Positions 42,885 through 56,481 of a stretch of 64,000 bases of DNA are shown piece after piece (the stretch's first letter is position 1; each line of letters begins with the position of its first letter). The translations under genes and the position numbers were made by a program. The stretch comes from Helichrysum umbraculigerum. Lineage: Eukaryota; Streptophyta; Magnoliopsida; Asterales; Asteraceae. The stretch lies in assembly GCA_949592205.1 (NCBI GenBank), contig CATIUR010000006.1, positions 6,147,001-6,211,000 on the forward strand, in the 5' to 3' direction. The notes below the pieces were generated by a model, which saw only the letters and a program-made list of their open reading frames with translations, searched no databases and was not told where the DNA came from.

Positions 42885-45446
42885 TGTGACACCCCCAAAT
42901 TCAATGTTTTGCGGAAGCTCGATTTGGGTGTCACTAATCAATATACAAAGCACTTAAGATATAATGAACGACCACTATATGCGTCGTTCTAAACTTGTAT
43001 TAATAAAATAAACGTTTACATCAAAATAATGTTACATTAGCTCGGTTCCTGAAATTGAGAGATTACATGGCATAATTACTTTTACAAAATATAATAATGC
43101 AATCAAATCTCTAGTTGTGTGTATGCTGACTCGAGCTAATAGTCCCTGCCTGTGCAGTCCACCTACTGCTGGGTACCTGTGATATATACTAAAATGGGTC
43201 AGCGAAAACGCGGGTGAGCTCACAGGTTTGTATGTCAATGTATAGTTGTAAGAACCGCAAGATTTATATTGAATTTAAAATGCAATTAAGTAAAATAAAA
43301 GTTATACAATCCATGAGCACATAGTCTGAGCTTAACTTGATTTGTCAGGCCCAATTAAGGAAACCTAACTTGAAATGACTCCTACGAGTGTCTAATCCAC
43401 ACTCGTCTTCCCAAATGCTAATACATCCGTTTGACCGGTTAGTGCGTGCTAACCCGGATGAGGATTGTCAATCCCATATGATATCATATACTAACATTCA
43501 CGCTAAAATATTAGAGACTATGCTATAGAGGACTTTAAATTGATTAGCGTGAAACTCATGTCGTATTTGAAAGTTGGCACTTGCGTTCTACTTGTAAAAC
43601 AAAACAGAGCAGTACTATCACACCCCTAGTTGTAAAAATAGTGAAAATGGGGCTATGAAACTCACCTGAGTCTTGAAGTGTTTAATTTAATAAACTTGAA
43701 GTAATTAGCGGTGAATTGATGTCCAAAGACTTGAAACCTGAATGTGTCCACGACACTTGAATTATTATTAATTGTACCGGTATCTCGAAAGACTACCATT
43801 TAAATTGTTTGTTTAACTTGATGTCCAAATTACCCCGATTTGGTTGATTGTATTGTTACAAGTTACTTCGACGTGTTTGATTAAATTGATACAAGTTACA
43901 ACGACTTGTTTGATCTTTGAAGTATGTTTTGAAAACGCGTACGGCCCGTTGGTGATTAATTGTAATAATAGTCTTGATGTTATCACATTGATTTCGAAGC
44001 GTTACACTTAGAAACACAAATTCCATTATGTTTGAAAAGTTGTGTCGTATAATTGTTTTGAAGTTGTACAAGTTTGACACTTGGTGAAAAATGTGTTTAC
44101 GGAATCTAAGTACGGGGGTCCGTGGGCAGCGCCCCTGGTTAGCGGGGTCCAAGGGGCGGCAGCCCCTGGCGGGGTCCAAGGGGCAGAGCCCCTGGCTGGG
44201 GTCGAGCTTGGAAAATTTTTATTTCTACTATATTGCTTTAAGGAAAAACGCATCTGGACTTGAATTTGGGTGAAATCAAGTGATAAAATTTTGGTCTCGA
44301 CACTTAGTAAAAAGTTGTAAATATTCTGTTTTATGCGTTACTTATAGCGACACTCATGGGTTTAGGCGACACTTAGGAAGTGTCGCATGAAATGACTGAT
44401 TCTGAACAATGGCGTCACTTGTGCAAGTGACGCATAGAGTGCGACACTTGAGGAAGTGTCGGTTGTAAGTGTCGGTATAAAGGTCATGAGTCACTAAGGT
44501 GAGTGACGGATGAAATCAGGTTTGATTGTAGGCGTCACTTAGGCAAGTGACGCAAAATTAGGGCTTTTAGCGACACTCAATGCGTCACTTAAGTGACGCA
44601 CGAAGTGACGCTATACTGCATGCTTCGTTGCGACACTTAAAGCTGTTGACGGGTTTTTGAGCCAAAAACGAGTTTTCCGGCCATAGTTTGGTCCGATTCT
44701 TTTACCCAACCCATATATGGACATTTTAAACATATATAAACAACTTTTATGTAAAAATGAGTGAAATCGGAGAGTTTCGGGTTTTTGTCGGAAACTTACG
44801 CGGTGTCGAAATGAAAATCCGGAAAGATGAGGTTGTAGATCGTTGCGAGGTGATTCTTTTTCTCCAAAATCTTCGAGATTTCGGCGGCGTTTGGTGGTGT
44901 AATTTGGCGTTTTAGTGTGATGAAGATGGTGGGTTTTTGAGAGAAAATTTGAGAAAGAGAGAGAAGAGAAAAGTGAGAAATGAAGAATGGGGAGTGGGTT
45001 CCCCCATTTTGGACAGATTTTGGTGGGGTCCACGGTTGTGGGCTTCACCAATTTTTGTTCCCTGCGTTCGCGCTCCGTGTGGTGTTCGTTTTTCTCGGTC
45101 GTTTAAACGTTAAATATTAATTTTATTCGTTTAAATTTAAGTTTTAAAATACGAATTATTATCCAATATTTTTGTCAAAGTATTTTACCAAATACTTAAT
45201 AGTTGCGTTATAAAATGTAACGTTAACTTGTTTTGTTTGTTTGCGCGTTTAATAATTTAATCGCGTAGGCTTTGTTTGCACGATACGGAAATGAATACAA
45301 AATATCATTAAATAAAGTAGTATTTTGGATGTAATTGTGTTATTAAATAATGTTATATTATTTAATTAAATTGTCCACCAACGTCCGTATTTACCGGAAC
45401 CGAATTACATTCGATCGAAACTTGTACGATTTAATCAAATCGTATA

Positions 45447-45493
<47 letters not shown>

Positions 45494-45598
45494 CAATATA
45501 TATTAATTAATACACAAATTAGCCTAACACAGAACTAATTACATGTATTAAAACTTGATTAGGCACTGATTACTAGTCCTAATTTGACGGGTGTCACA
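42885..45598 (-). repeat. T2 5' LTR (right copy)
   Basis: It drives T2 on the minus strand. A CT-rich leader-like stretch (about 45010 down to 44800) is followed by a GTAAGT donor. The dyad array (about 44335-44640) and the CAG acceptor (43177) come after it. Confidence 0.93.
43177..44799 (-). other. Putative LTR-borne leader intron of T2
   Basis: On the minus strand the donor is CGCGTAAGTTTC at 44799 and the acceptor ATTTTAGTATATATCACAG ending at 43177, followed by GTACCCAGCAG. The dyad array begins about 160 bases after the donor. The matching donor in the 3' LTR is at 36395. Confidence 0.45.
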
Positions 45599-45603
45599 TG
45601 TTC

Positions 45604-45726
45604 AAACCCAAATCTAATTGTGTAGTCAAACATTCCAGGGAGTGGGGATTATACTATGATATGTGAATTGGTTAGTATTTAGGTACTAATGATTAACAGG
45701 TTGTGAGATGTGTTATGGTGCAGGAT
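45604..45726 (+). other. T1 leader after T2
   Basis: Continuation of the T1 leader begun at 34430-34480, ending at the gag start. The context GTGCAGGATATGGCAG surrounds ATG 45727. Confidence 0.7.
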
Positions 45727-48700
45727 ATGGCAGATAATGAAAACCCGACCGTTACTCCAAACAATGTCTCTAGGACGAACATTTCCCCTCCTGCGAACCA
45801 GAATGATAGACAAGGTCAAACTGGTACTTCATTTTCTGCTGAGGATCTAAATCAAGATGAATATTTGTTACAACTTGAGGATGAATTGAATAGACTTAGG
45901 GGTGTAGAGTAGCAGTTCATGCGAGAGCAACAAGCTAGATCATCCCAGCAAGTCTCACAGTCTTTACCACCATTTGTTAGCACGATACCACCTCCGGTGG
46001 TGACATCCCAGATACCTACGTCTCTGCCTTATTACCACCAACAACAGCATTATGGTAATTATGAGACATCATCTCCTTTTTCTTCTTCTGGGCCATCGGG
46101 TTATCAGATTCCGATTTTTCCTCGTCAACATCAACCGGGATTATGTTCTTTTAAGACTTTTAAATCTTGTGGACCATCTGATTATTCCGGTAGTACAAAT
46201 CCCTCTGTTACTTTAGATTCGTTCAGGGATGTAGAAAGAAAATTTGAGGTATGCCGGTGTGAGGAAGAAAGGAAAGTTCCTTTTGCAGTTCAGCTTCTCA
46301 AAGGTCCGGCTATGACATGGTGGGATTCCATTACTTCTGTCTTGACAACACAACAAAGGGCGTCAATTCGATGGTCTGACTTTTACAATGAAGTGTGTAA
46401 ACAATATTGTTCGGATTTTGACATGGCTCGTATTCGAAGGGAATTTCTGGATTTACACTTAACGGATAATATGACTATTGATGAGCTCATTTCCCAATTC
46501 TCGGAAAAGCTAAGGTTTGTTCAACAATGGGTCCCTACTGAAAGGACCCAGGTGGAGCAGTTTGTTGAAGCTCTACCTCCCAGCTATAGGACCACTGTGA
46601 GATTAGCAGGTTCTCTTACACAAGCATTTTCTTTAGCCCGATCTGTGGATGGTGACATTCGGGCTCAAGATTTGAGTATTAAGGAAAGGTCCCCAATGAA
46701 ACCAAAGGGTGAATCTACGGCAAGTCAAGGGAAGAAGAAATGGCAAGGTAATAATCAGAACAGAAAACAAAATGCTAGTGGTGGTGTAGTGGATAAATCC
46801 AATTGGTGCCAAAACTGTAAATCTAGGCACACGGGACATTGTACTCCCCAGACGGCTAAGTGTATCAAATGTAGGCAGTTTGGGCATAATATCAAAGATT
46901 GCACGTTCCCCAATCATGTATGTTGGAATTGCCACAAAGAGGGGCACCGTTCGGGTTTGTGTCCGGAGGCGGGGAGACAGAAAACGGGTTCGGTCACAGG
47001 GTCTTCATCTTTTGGCCAGAAAAGAAAGAATCCACCGTCTGCAACTGGCAGGGCTTTCCAAATGACAGCTGATGAAGCTGTCCGAACTGAAGATGTCATA
47101 ACCGGTACTTTTCTTATAAATTCTGTACCGGCTTGTGTTCTATTTGATTCTGGAGCAAATTTCTCTTTTATATCCATGCATTTCTGTGATAGACTGAAAT
47201 TGACTCTTACTTGTATTACCAAACCTATTGAGGTTGAAGTAGAAAATGGAAAAATGGTTCCGGTTACCACATCGGTGATTAGAGCTAGCATTTTGATTGA
47301 GGGTCATAGCTTTCCTTTATCTTTTCTCTTGATGCCTATCCCCGGTTTTGATGTGGTTTTAGGCATGGATTGGTTAAGTGAGAACAAAGCAAATATAGAT
47401 TGTCATAGGAAGTTAGTAAAAATCCCAATCTCTGATGAATCATATATTGTGACTCGAGGAGAAAGGGAGAAAGGCAAAATTCCTTTGATTTCTATGATGA
47501 AAGCTAGAAAATCTCTAGCTAAGGGTTGTGACTCGTACCTAGCCTATGTAGTAGATGCTAAGCTAGAAAAGAAGTCTGTTCCAGATGTTCGTGTGGTTTT
47601 CGAATATCCAGATGTTTTCCCTAATGAATTACCTGGCTTGCCCCCTATTAGGGATGTAGAATATCATATTGATTTGATTCCTGGCTCTACTCCTGTAGCT
47701 AAAGCGCCTTATAGATTAGCTCCCTCCGAAATCCGTGAAATGATGAGTCAGATTCAGGAGTTATTAGATAAAGGGTTTATTGGGTCGCACCGGTATTGTT
47801 TGTTAAAAAGAAAGATGGTACCCTTAGAATGTGTATCGATTACAGGGAATTGAACAAAAGAACAGTTAAGAATAAATACCCTTTGCCTCGAATAGATGAA
47901 TTGTTTGATCAATTGCAAGGGTCCTCTTATTTTTCAAAAATAGATTTGAGATCGGGTTATCACCAAGTGCGGGTTCATGAGGATGATATTTCAAAAACTG
48001 CTTTTCGTACGCGATATGGTCATTATGAGTTTCTTGTTATGCCTTTTGGGTTGACTAATGCTCCGGCAGTTTTCATGGATTTGATGAATAGAGTTTGTCG
48101 ACCTTTCCTTGATAAGTTTGTTATTGTATTCATTAATGATATCTTGGTTTATTCTAAGTCTGAATCCGATAATGCGATACATTTGCGTTTGGTTCTTGAC
48201 ACTTTGAGAAAGGAGAAATTATATGCTAAATTTTCAAAATGTGAGTTTTGGCTCCGTGAGTTCAGTTTTTGGGGCACATTATTTGTGAGGATGGGGTTAA
48301 AGTGGATCCATCAAAAGTTGAGGCCGTTATGAGTTGGCAAGCTCCTAAATCTCCGTCTGAGATTAAGAGTTTTCTGGGATTAGCTGGCTACTACCGTAAG
48401 TTCATTAAGGATTTTTCTAAGATCGCGGGTCCTTTGACTAAATTAACCAGGAAGGATGTGAAATTTCAGTGGACTGAGCAACAAGAGTCAGCTTTTCAGA
48501 CTTTAAAACAGTTATTGTGTCAGGCTCCGGTTTTAGCATTACCTGACATGTCCGATGATTTTATTGTGTATTGACATGCTTCTTCTGCGGGCTTAGGTTG
48601 TGTTTTGATGCAACGTGACCGTGCTATTGCCTATGCTTCATGTCAATTGAAACCTCATTAGACAAATTATCCTACCCATGACCTTGAACTAGCGGCTGTG

Positions 48701-50290
48701 GTTTTCGCCTTGAAGATTTGGAGGCATTATCTTTACGGCATGAAATGTATTTTTTGTACGGATCACAAAAGTCTTCAATATATGTTCTCTCAGAAAGAAT
48801 TAAATATGCGACAGAGGCGATGGTTGGAATTGATTAAAGATTATGATTGTGAGATTTGTTACCACCCGGGTAAGGCCAATGTTGTGGCGGATGCTTTAAG
48901 TCGGAAAGGAAAATCATAAAAGGTGCGTTTCATGCGATTAGAGGTTTCATCAGATTTGATTGATCAGTTAAAATCTGCTAGGCATTGATGGATAATAACT
49001 TGAAATCCGAGGTTATGCTTAAAAGAAAAGATTTATTAGTTGATGACTCACGTAGATTAAAGACCTTTCAATCCCGAGTCTGGGTTCCTTTGCTTGGTGG
49101 TCTTCGAGATGTGATCTTGTTGGAGGCACACAAATCTAGATTGTCGATTCATCCCGGGGGTACCAAAATGTACCATGATTTAAAACCTTTGTATTGGTGG
49201 CCTACTTTGAAACTAGATGTAGCTCGAATTGTAGAATCTTGTCACATTTGCTCGCAAGTAAAGGCCGAACATCAAAAATCATATAGAGCTTTGAAACAAC
49301 TTGAGATTCCCGAGTGGAAATGGGAGCATATAACCATGGATTTTGTAACCAAATTACCTCGAACTGTTAAGGGTAACGATATGATTTGGGTAATTGTCGA
49401 TAGATTGACCAAGAGTGCTCACTTTCTTGCTACTAGTGAGACGGCATCTTTGGGTAAACTGGCGCAATTGTACATTAATGAGGTTGTATCTAGGCATGGG
49501 ATTCCGTTTTCTATAGTTTCTGACAGAGATTCTCGGTTTGCATCTGGGTTTTGGCAAAGTTTACAGCGGGAATTGGGTACTAGAGTCAATTTGAGCACTG
49601 CTTCTCATCCTCAGACTGATGGTCAGTCTGAGCGGACTATTCAGACTCTCGAGGACATGTTAAGGGCTTGTGTGTTGGAATTTGGTGGATCTTGGAATTC
49701 TCATTTGCCGTTGGTAGAATTCGCCTATAATAATTCTTTTCACTCTAGTCTAGGCATGCCACCCTATGAAATATTGTATGGTCGTCGATGTAGAACACCC
49801 ACTTGTTGGTTAGAGGCGGGTGAGAATCAATTCGCGGGTCCTGAGATGGTGCAGATTACAGCCGATAAGGTAGCTATAGCTTGTGATAGGTTAAAAGTTG
49901 CCCGTGATAGACAAAAGCAATATGCCGATCCGCGTCGTCGACCCGTTTCGTTTGTAGAGGGGTGAATTGGTTTACTTGAAAGTTTCACCTTGGAAGGGTG
50001 TTATTCAGTTTGGTAAACGTGGTAAACTTGCCCCTTGATACATTGGCCCATTTAGAATTTGGCAAGTGGTTAATGATCAAACTGTGTCGTTAGATCTTCC
50101 TCCTGAATTAGCGGGTATTCATGATACTTTCAACGTGTGCTACTTAAGGAAATGCAATGTGGAGGACCAATCCCAAGTTCTTCCATTGCAAGACTTACGT
50201 GTTGACCAAAGTCAAAGGCTAGTAGAGGAACCCGTAGAGCTTTTAGACCGTAAGGTGACTAAACTTCATAGAAGGATATTCCCATGGTAT
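45727..50290 (+). pseudogene. gag-pol: T1 gag-pol (frameshifts, stops, mutated active site)
   Basis: Starts MADNENPTVTPNN. Domains: gag core; knuckles CIKCRQFGHNIKDC and CWNCHKEGHRSGLC (about 46860-46970); protease FDSGANFSFIS (about 47149); reverse transcriptase; RNase H; integrase with HHCC, VSDRDSRF and SERTIQT (about 49130-49660); chromodomain-like tail after 50220. Lesions: TAG at 45910-45912; about 20-bp deletion near 47782; one-base loss near 48265; TGA at 48572; TAG at 48659; shift near 48920-48985; one-base gain near 49962; TGA near 50037. The reverse transcriptase active site reads FINDIL instead of FIDDIL (Asn codon at 48135-48137), which would abolish catalysis. Confidence 0.9.
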
Positions 50291-50382
50291 TAGTTAAGTA
50301 GAATCATAGTTTGGGACCAAACCTTACATGGGAGACCGAGTCTAGCATGAGGACGCGCTATCCTAGTCTTTTTGAGCATGGC

Positions 50383-50404
50383 GAGATTTCGTGGACGAAA
50401 TCTC
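50383..50404 (+). promoter_or_regulatory. Pre-PPT hairpin of T1
   Basis: GAGATTTCG-TGGA-CGAAATCTC, perfect 9-bp arms, followed by the polypurine tract AAGGAGGGAAGAT before the 3' LTR at 50422. Confidence 0.65.
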
Positions 50405-50421
50405 CTTAAGGAGGGAAGATT

Positions 50422-52404
50422 TGTAACATCCTCGTTTTGGGCCTAGGAAAATACGGTAATTTCTCTATTTTATTTGTTGTTTAACAGTATTTAGAAATAC
50501 TTGGTATTAATTAGATAATTGAAATTAATAGGTTAATTGGTCAAATGACTTATTGTGATAAATAAATTATTGCTTGTTTTAAGTTAATTGAGTTGACGGT
50601 ATAATAAAATTATTTCTCGCAAATAGTCTTTTAGGTTCCAGACAATAGATTTAGAACGGGTATAATTTTAATACCAACTTTTACTGCATATTTGGGTGGA
50701 TCGACCTAACTTCTTTTCCCCTAAAATTCTTCATTTTTCTTGTTACCTAAATTGCTCTCAAGAACACCTTCACTTACACTTAGAAATCATAAGGAAAATC
50801 AAGATTTAAAGCATTGTGATCATCTAAAGGTTGTGATCTTGATTCATCAACTGATGTTTCATCATCATCATCTCTTTATCATCTCCATTGTAAGTGTATT
50901 TCTCATTTTCATGTATAAACTTGAGTTGATTGGAATTAGGTTAGATTACATGTGCATGTGTAGAATTTGAGGTTAGATGATGTTCTTTGTTGTTGGGCAA
51001 TGTTCATGAATGATATTAGAGGTCATTTACTGTGTAAATTCGTGTTTAGTATCTGAGATTGTGAATTTGGGGTTTTTGGTTCGAGCTGTTAGTGTTTCAG
51101 GTTTGGGTGTAGTTGCTGAAAAAGTGACAAACGCGATCCCAGCCATTATGTCGGATCGCGTTCCTTAATGTAAATTTGGGTAAAATCGGGTTTTCTTCTT
51201 GGGAACGTGATCCCAGATCCTATTCCGGATCGCGTTTCACAGCGTAAAATGGTCACAGAATGATTTTGTTCCTTGTAACGCGATCCAGCTTCATTGTTTT
51301 CGGATCGCGTTAGTAAGTGTTAAATTGAGTCGGATAGATTTTGTTCTTTGGAACGCGATCCAAACCCTTAGCCCGGATCACGTTTTCAAGTGTAAAACGG
51401 TAACAGAATGTTTTGAACTGGGCAACGCGATCCCACCACCCTAACCCGGATCGCGTTTGCTAGTTATAATCTGACGAATTTGACAACTTGTGACTTGTGC
51501 ACTTATGTTATTTAACTAATATTGAAAGTATAGTATATGCAATTATTTGACATTATATACATGATTAGATTGTAACAAACTTGATACGAGAATCTAATTC
51601 GGGTTTTGATTGTGTTCTCAGATAAACCGTATACTCAATAAAAATAAGACCATTGAGTGGAGACGGTGATCGTCAGGGGTGAGTGGATCTTTGACTATTA
51701 GTCTAAGTCAGTTGTAACAAATTGGTTACAACGGGTACACCTGGTTATATTTTATATGATATACATATATTGATTATGTTTACATTTTGCCATGATGATT
51801 TTGGAATATGTGAATTGTTCGGAGGTCAACATGGATTGGGTTTGGGTACTAATACTTTGGACAACATAAGTGCTATGTACATGTGTTGTTTATTGTAAGT
51901 ATGTTGTATGTAGTATTAGTAACCAAACTATCGGTTTGGCCTTCAGTTGGTTTTAAGTGTTACTTGGGGGCCACCGCGGCATGGGGGTACCTCAAGGACC
52001 ACCGATCCTCTTGAAGTTATTTGTTTATGATGCTTTGTTGTAAACACTTGTTATCCTGAGATAGGTTGATAGTAATGATTTATTCACTTAGCTTTGTGTT
52101 AATCCCTCCTCCTCACTTCTTGCAGGTTAAGCTTTTGAATGTGGGTTGGCAAGAAGTCGGGTATTGATATAATGTTTGACAGCTCACTTTGTTTATAAAC
52201 ATGTCATGGGTTTACCATTATGTTTTGAATTAAATAACTCCTATCTTAATATTTGTAATTATTATGGTACTTTGGATTTCAAACCATGTAATTGTGGATT
52301 GCCATTTTGGTTTGTAATACATGCAATCTATAATGTATGAATTTCACTATACGCTTCCGATCTGTTCTAAAAAAAAATGATCTTGTAACTTGAAGGGTGT
52401 TATA
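50422..52404 (+). repeat. T1 3' LTR
   Basis: 1983 bp, closely matching 32446-34429. The inverted-repeat array is at 51129-51457, with an arm mutation in site 4 (GGATCACG) where the 5' copy is intact, and an intact site 3 where the 5' copy is mutated. It also ends in TATA. Confidence 0.92.
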
Positions 52405-52843
52405 CTTGGAGTCCAAGACTGACAGCTCCAACCGCCGGTTGGAGGGTCCAACCGCCGGTTGGGAGTCGAATTCAGGGTTTCTTCCACAGCTATAAATAGG
52501 GGCATCCTATACCTTCATAACATACGATTTCAGGTGCGAATTTTCTGAGGATTTTGAAAATTTGACTTTCTCTTGGGTTTTTGGGTGTGAAGCATTAGAG
52601 GTATTCTACTTTGGGTACTTGCCTCCAAGTAACGAAGCTCTGCTCGTTGGTCTGTGCGCGAGAAATAAGTTGTCTCTAAAGGTTAGTGTTTTCCTTATTT
52701 TCTTTATCCAATTTGTTCATTGTACTATGTTGTTAAAGATCCCTTAGGGTTTTAGTTTCCTAATTGCCTTAGATTATTTAAAGTTTTGTTATTCCGCTGC
52801 GTGTATAATAATCTAGTTAGGGAATTAAAACCCCAACATGTAG

Positions 52844-53850
52844 ATGACCCGTAGGCGATCTAAAGTAATCATTCGTTGTAATAAATCAATTCGTATATGC
52901 TTAGAAAATCATTCCAGTATAGTTGTTGGTTGAAATAAACATTTTAATATATAATTTGTAAAAAAATAGTTCTATAAAGTTTGTTATTTGTGGGAGGGTT
53001 TGTTTCGCGAGATTGGGTCTGATTATCCCAGTGGTTGTTTGAGACTCCGTCTCGATTATTGTACAATGACACCTTACTATGTTTCGTTCGTATAGTACTT
53101 AAAAGGCTCGTTACTCCGATACGTATCACGATCTCCGTTTGTTCCATTCGTCCGTTCGTTCGATAGGTTATCGGACGTATTCTCTAAATATTTAGTAAGA
53201 ATTCGTTCGGTCCGTTAGAAAGTGAGAGCTTGTTTGCACAATAGTCAACCATGACCGAGTAGTCGTTAAAATAGTAGTCAAACACGACTGAGTAGTAGTT
53301 CAAATAGTAGTCAATGCCAAAGTAAGGAATGTGAAGAACGATGTATCACATTATTTAGTTAACGAGAAATAAGAAGGACTTACGTTATTCCCATTACGTA
53401 TCTTACGACTTTGAAATGCCCATATGTAATGAGTATAATATAATCACGTTGGCCAGACGTCATTATATGATGCTAAATACATACTTCTTTTCATCACCGT
53501 TCAATACGATCAGGTTTACACGAAATCAAAGCAAGAATGAACGTATTGAAAGTAGTATGGTTCAAGGAATACAAGGTAAAATCAACCATACATTATATCA
53601 TACAACAGGAGGAAACGTTCATGTAGTGAACAAATAGATTAAGTGTACGGTAGAGTCGTGCGGCGGGTTCTCGTGTGCCGTTGTGTCGTGATTAGCGTAG
53701 TCGTGACGATAGTTGTCGTGTAGCGAGTTAGAGGTATGCAAATAAATGTATGCATGAGTGTCCTAGCCAAGGCTATAGTCTAGGTCTCTAAGGTCTCTAG
53801 GTCACTTAAAGATTTCTAGTTCCCTATAGCCAATGGCTCTGATACCAGTC
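52844..53850 (-). other. G1 interior, 5' end with primer site
   Basis: The minus strand begins at the 5' LTR with TGGTATCAGAGCC (53835-53847), then runs about 1 kb without gag or any accessory frame. The first 100 bases resemble the N1 and T2 leaders (GACCTAGACTATAGCC). The small open frame at 53416-53637 has no recognisable feature. Confidence 0.7.
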
Positions 53851-54898
53851 TGTCGCACCCCCAAATTCGGTAATTACAGTTTATCAGATAATTGCGGAAG
53901 CATTAGATCGAGTGGGGGCGCCGACGTCAACGTTGGACATTCATACATATCAGAGTATATGATTATCACAGAACATAAATATATTAAGATGCCAAAGTAA
54001 ATTGTTTACAAAGGTTTACGATTCATCGAATCGTATAAGTAGAAATATAGTTAAAATTATACAAAAGTGGATTTCGTAAATATGACTAAAACATATTAGT
54101 TATACAAAAGAAATCCCATTTGATTTACAAAAGGTGGCATCCGAACTTCATCGTGGGTCGCCCAGTTCCAAAAGGTGTGCATACTTTCTGGTGCAGCTAA
54201 TTCCCTGAAAAACATAGTAAATAGTCAACATGGTTGTTGAGTGAATTCACAGGTTTTACAAGTATAGTTCATTTTACCAAGTAGTTTATAAATTGTTGAC
54301 ACAAAAGTCAAATAGTGTTTGCGTTGGAATATTTTCCAAATATATGTTTAGTTGGGATGTCACCCAAAATACATGTTTAAAATATGTTGCTGGTCGTTCT
54401 CCAGCGAGTTCCAAATTAGTGCCGGTCGTTCTCCGACAAGTTCACAAGTTAGCACCGGTCGTTCTCCGGCGAGTTCACAAGTTAGCACCGGTCGTTCTCC
54501 GGCGAGTTCACAAGTTAGCACCGATCATTCTCCGGCGAGTTCACAAATTAGCACCGGTCGTTCTCCGGCGAGTTCACAATTTATTTTACACATTTGTAAT
54601 AGTTTATAGTATGAAAACACAATTTCATAAATATGCTGTTTGTACAAAGCCTAAAGCATTTATAAGCAGTTGTAATGATATGAACACAATCATAACAATT
54701 TGTATAAAAGCGTGAAAACAATTATATACTAGTTGCACGTGTAGCAAAGGAGTTGGCTATGTTTTTCACCCCTATTTGAAAAGCAGTAAAAAAAAGTAAA
54801 AATGTAGGGGCTGTGAACTCACCTGTGGGCGCTAGCGTGCTTAATGCAAATGTACTTCTAGTTTGTAGTCTCCTAATGTCCTAAACGTATGAGATTAT

Positions 54899-56475
54899 TG
54901 ATGAATGCCAAAATGTACTACATTATAGTACTAATTACCCCTTCATTCAATAGGTTTCTAATGCATTTTGTATGAATAAGATACTTATTTCGTTCATATT
55001 TGCATTTAGGAGTTAAATCGGAGCTTGGATCAAAAAGGAACGGAAAACGAGCTTATTTGGAAGAAAAGTTGCAAAGAAAGTGAAGATAGATAATATTGGA
55101 TTGGATCAAAGTGTAAATGAAGCTCGAATCGGAAAGAGAATGAAAGATGAGCTGAAAATGAAGAAAAGTGTAAAAGCTGAGTTTTCGGATATGCTGTTAG
55201 TATTTTGGCCATAACTTCTTCATACGAACTCCGATTGGGGTGATTCAACTTGGAGAATTTAGATAACAAACAGGGATACAACTTTTAGTTTTTGGCTGCG
55301 GGCTAGTTTTGCAATCCATATGGCGTATGGACATCCATACGGTGTATGGATTGGTCGGCCAGAATCCCTTAAATTTTCACTTTGCCTCATTTTAACCTAA
55401 CTTCCACCATAAACCCTAAGTCGACTAAGGCTGGTTCCAGAGGCTTTTTGAGGATGATTTGGAGGCACAAGAAGGTGGGTATTGATGCCAATTGATTCCC
55501 TTTCATTCGGTTCGTCGGTTTTCGGTTTGAACACATATTTACTTTTCATTTGATTATGATTGCGAGTATGATTTCATTGCTGATTTTCTAGCAAGATTAT
55601 GAGTGGCTAAACTTTTAGTGTGGTTGTTTGGATGATAATACTTAGATGATGGTTTGATTATTGATTTGTGAAAGATTATTGGATTTTATGAATGTTTATG
55701 TGTTTATTCGTTAATCCTTGATTGTTAGTTGGTTGTTAGTGATTACCTAGCGTGGTTTGTTATTCAATTGAGATTGATTTCCTTTTGAGTAATAAATTAT
55801 TGATAATTGTTGGTTGCGGTTGATAATTATCACTAGATATATTGAGTTTAATAGGCTAGGATTAATAATCGGTAATAACTGTTAATGAACAAGATAGTTT
55901 TCATTAACTATAGACTTTGTTGATTCAAGTTATAAGGATAAATCATATAAACGGCGTAGGTTTAATATAGAACACAATTTGGTGGGCAACGTTAGTTGAA
56001 CAATTAGCGTGTTGCAAATGACCTTGTGTCTTTCTTAATTGTGTTAGATTAACTTACCTTGGAAGGGGGGTTATCTTATTAGTTATATCGCAATAAAATC
56101 CATAATCTAGCAAATCAATAAAGTGATAACCGGATTCTAGGGAAGGTAGTCCAAACGAGCACATTTTCTCCATTAATTGAATTAAATTACATTATTTGAT
56201 TATCTGTTTTATTAATTGTCTTACTTAAGTTAATTGTTAGTTTTAAATTCATAATTTTTTGTCAAATTGTTCGTTCGGAACTCAAACGTCCTCCGTCTTA
56301 TTTCTATTTTTAGTAACTTTTATTTCCAGTTTATTAGAATTGACATCCGTTCCTCGTGTTCGACTCGGACTTGCCATACAATACTATTGTATGACCAGGT
56401 ATTCTTGTCTGCGTTGTGTAATAGCCAGTAAGGTAATTTCCATTTTAAAACTACAACCCCGTTTACACGACATCA
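54899..56475 (+). repeat. A1 5' LTR
   Basis: The composite dyad at 55312-55353 carries two C-to-T changes relative to the 3' copy. Small minus-strand frames (for example 55030-55281) recur in the other LTR and are incidental. Confidence 0.92.
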
Positions 56476-56481
56476 AGTTTT

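Larger units (their letters stand above)
34481..45598 (-). mobile_element. T2: nearly intact Tekay-type Gypsy element
   Basis: T2 is an 11.1-kb minus-strand insertion into the T1 leader with exact duplication tgttc (34476-34480 and 45599-45603). LTRs are 2744 bp (left, 3') and 2714 bp (right, 5'). The length difference is mostly a TA microsatellite (37045-37115 against 45449-45489). About 14 substitutions were seen by eye between LTRs, mostly transitions, so it is among the youngest elements. It encodes an accessory coiled-coil protein and one gag-pol frame with a chromodomain-like end, broken by four nonsense codons only. Confidence 0.93.
32446..52404 (+). mobile_element. T1: Tekay-type Gypsy element, degenerate
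   Basis: T1 is inserted in the C1 3' LTR with flanks cttag (32441-32445) and cttgg (52405-52409); the intact C1 LTR reads cttgg. Both LTRs begin TGTAACATCC and end GTGTTATA. A tRNA-Met primer site is at 34433 and a polypurine tract AAGGAGGGAAGAT at 50409-50421. Gag-pol (45727-50290) has Gypsy domain order and a chromodomain-like tail. T2 is inserted in its leader. Frameshifts, stops and a lost catalytic Asp make it inactive. Confidence 0.9.
12825..52838 (+). mobile_element. C1: Ty1/Copia element, degenerate, heavily interrupted
   Basis: LTRs begin TGTTGGAATAG and end CCCAACA. The 5-bp flanks are tttag (12820-12824) and tgtag (52839-52843), a duplication with one change. The order gag, protease, integrase, reverse transcriptase, RNase H is Copia-type. 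It has a tRNA-Met primer site after the 5' LTR and a polypurine tract AAGTGGGAGAC before the 3' LTR at 32161. Two large insertions split it: S2/N1 in the 3' untranslated region and T1/T2 in the 3' LTR. Without them C1 would be about 7 kb. Multiple frameshifts and stops make it inactive. Confidence 0.9.
32161..52838 (+). repeat. C1 3' LTR, split by T1
   Basis: The LTR occupies 32161-32445 and 52410-52838 (the latter after the duplicated cttgg). The dyad CCAACCG-N-CGGTTGG appears at 32373-32387, 32393-32407 (centre T), 52428-52442 and 52448-52462: four copies against three in the 5' LTR. TATA box at 52491. It ends CCCCAACA. Confidence 0.9.

Noticed and set aside
54899..56475. Hammerhead ribozyme (retrozyme) in the TGATGA-starting LTRs
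   Set aside because: The CTGATGA and GAAAC core elements with flanking helices could not be arranged, and the element is a normal Athila type.
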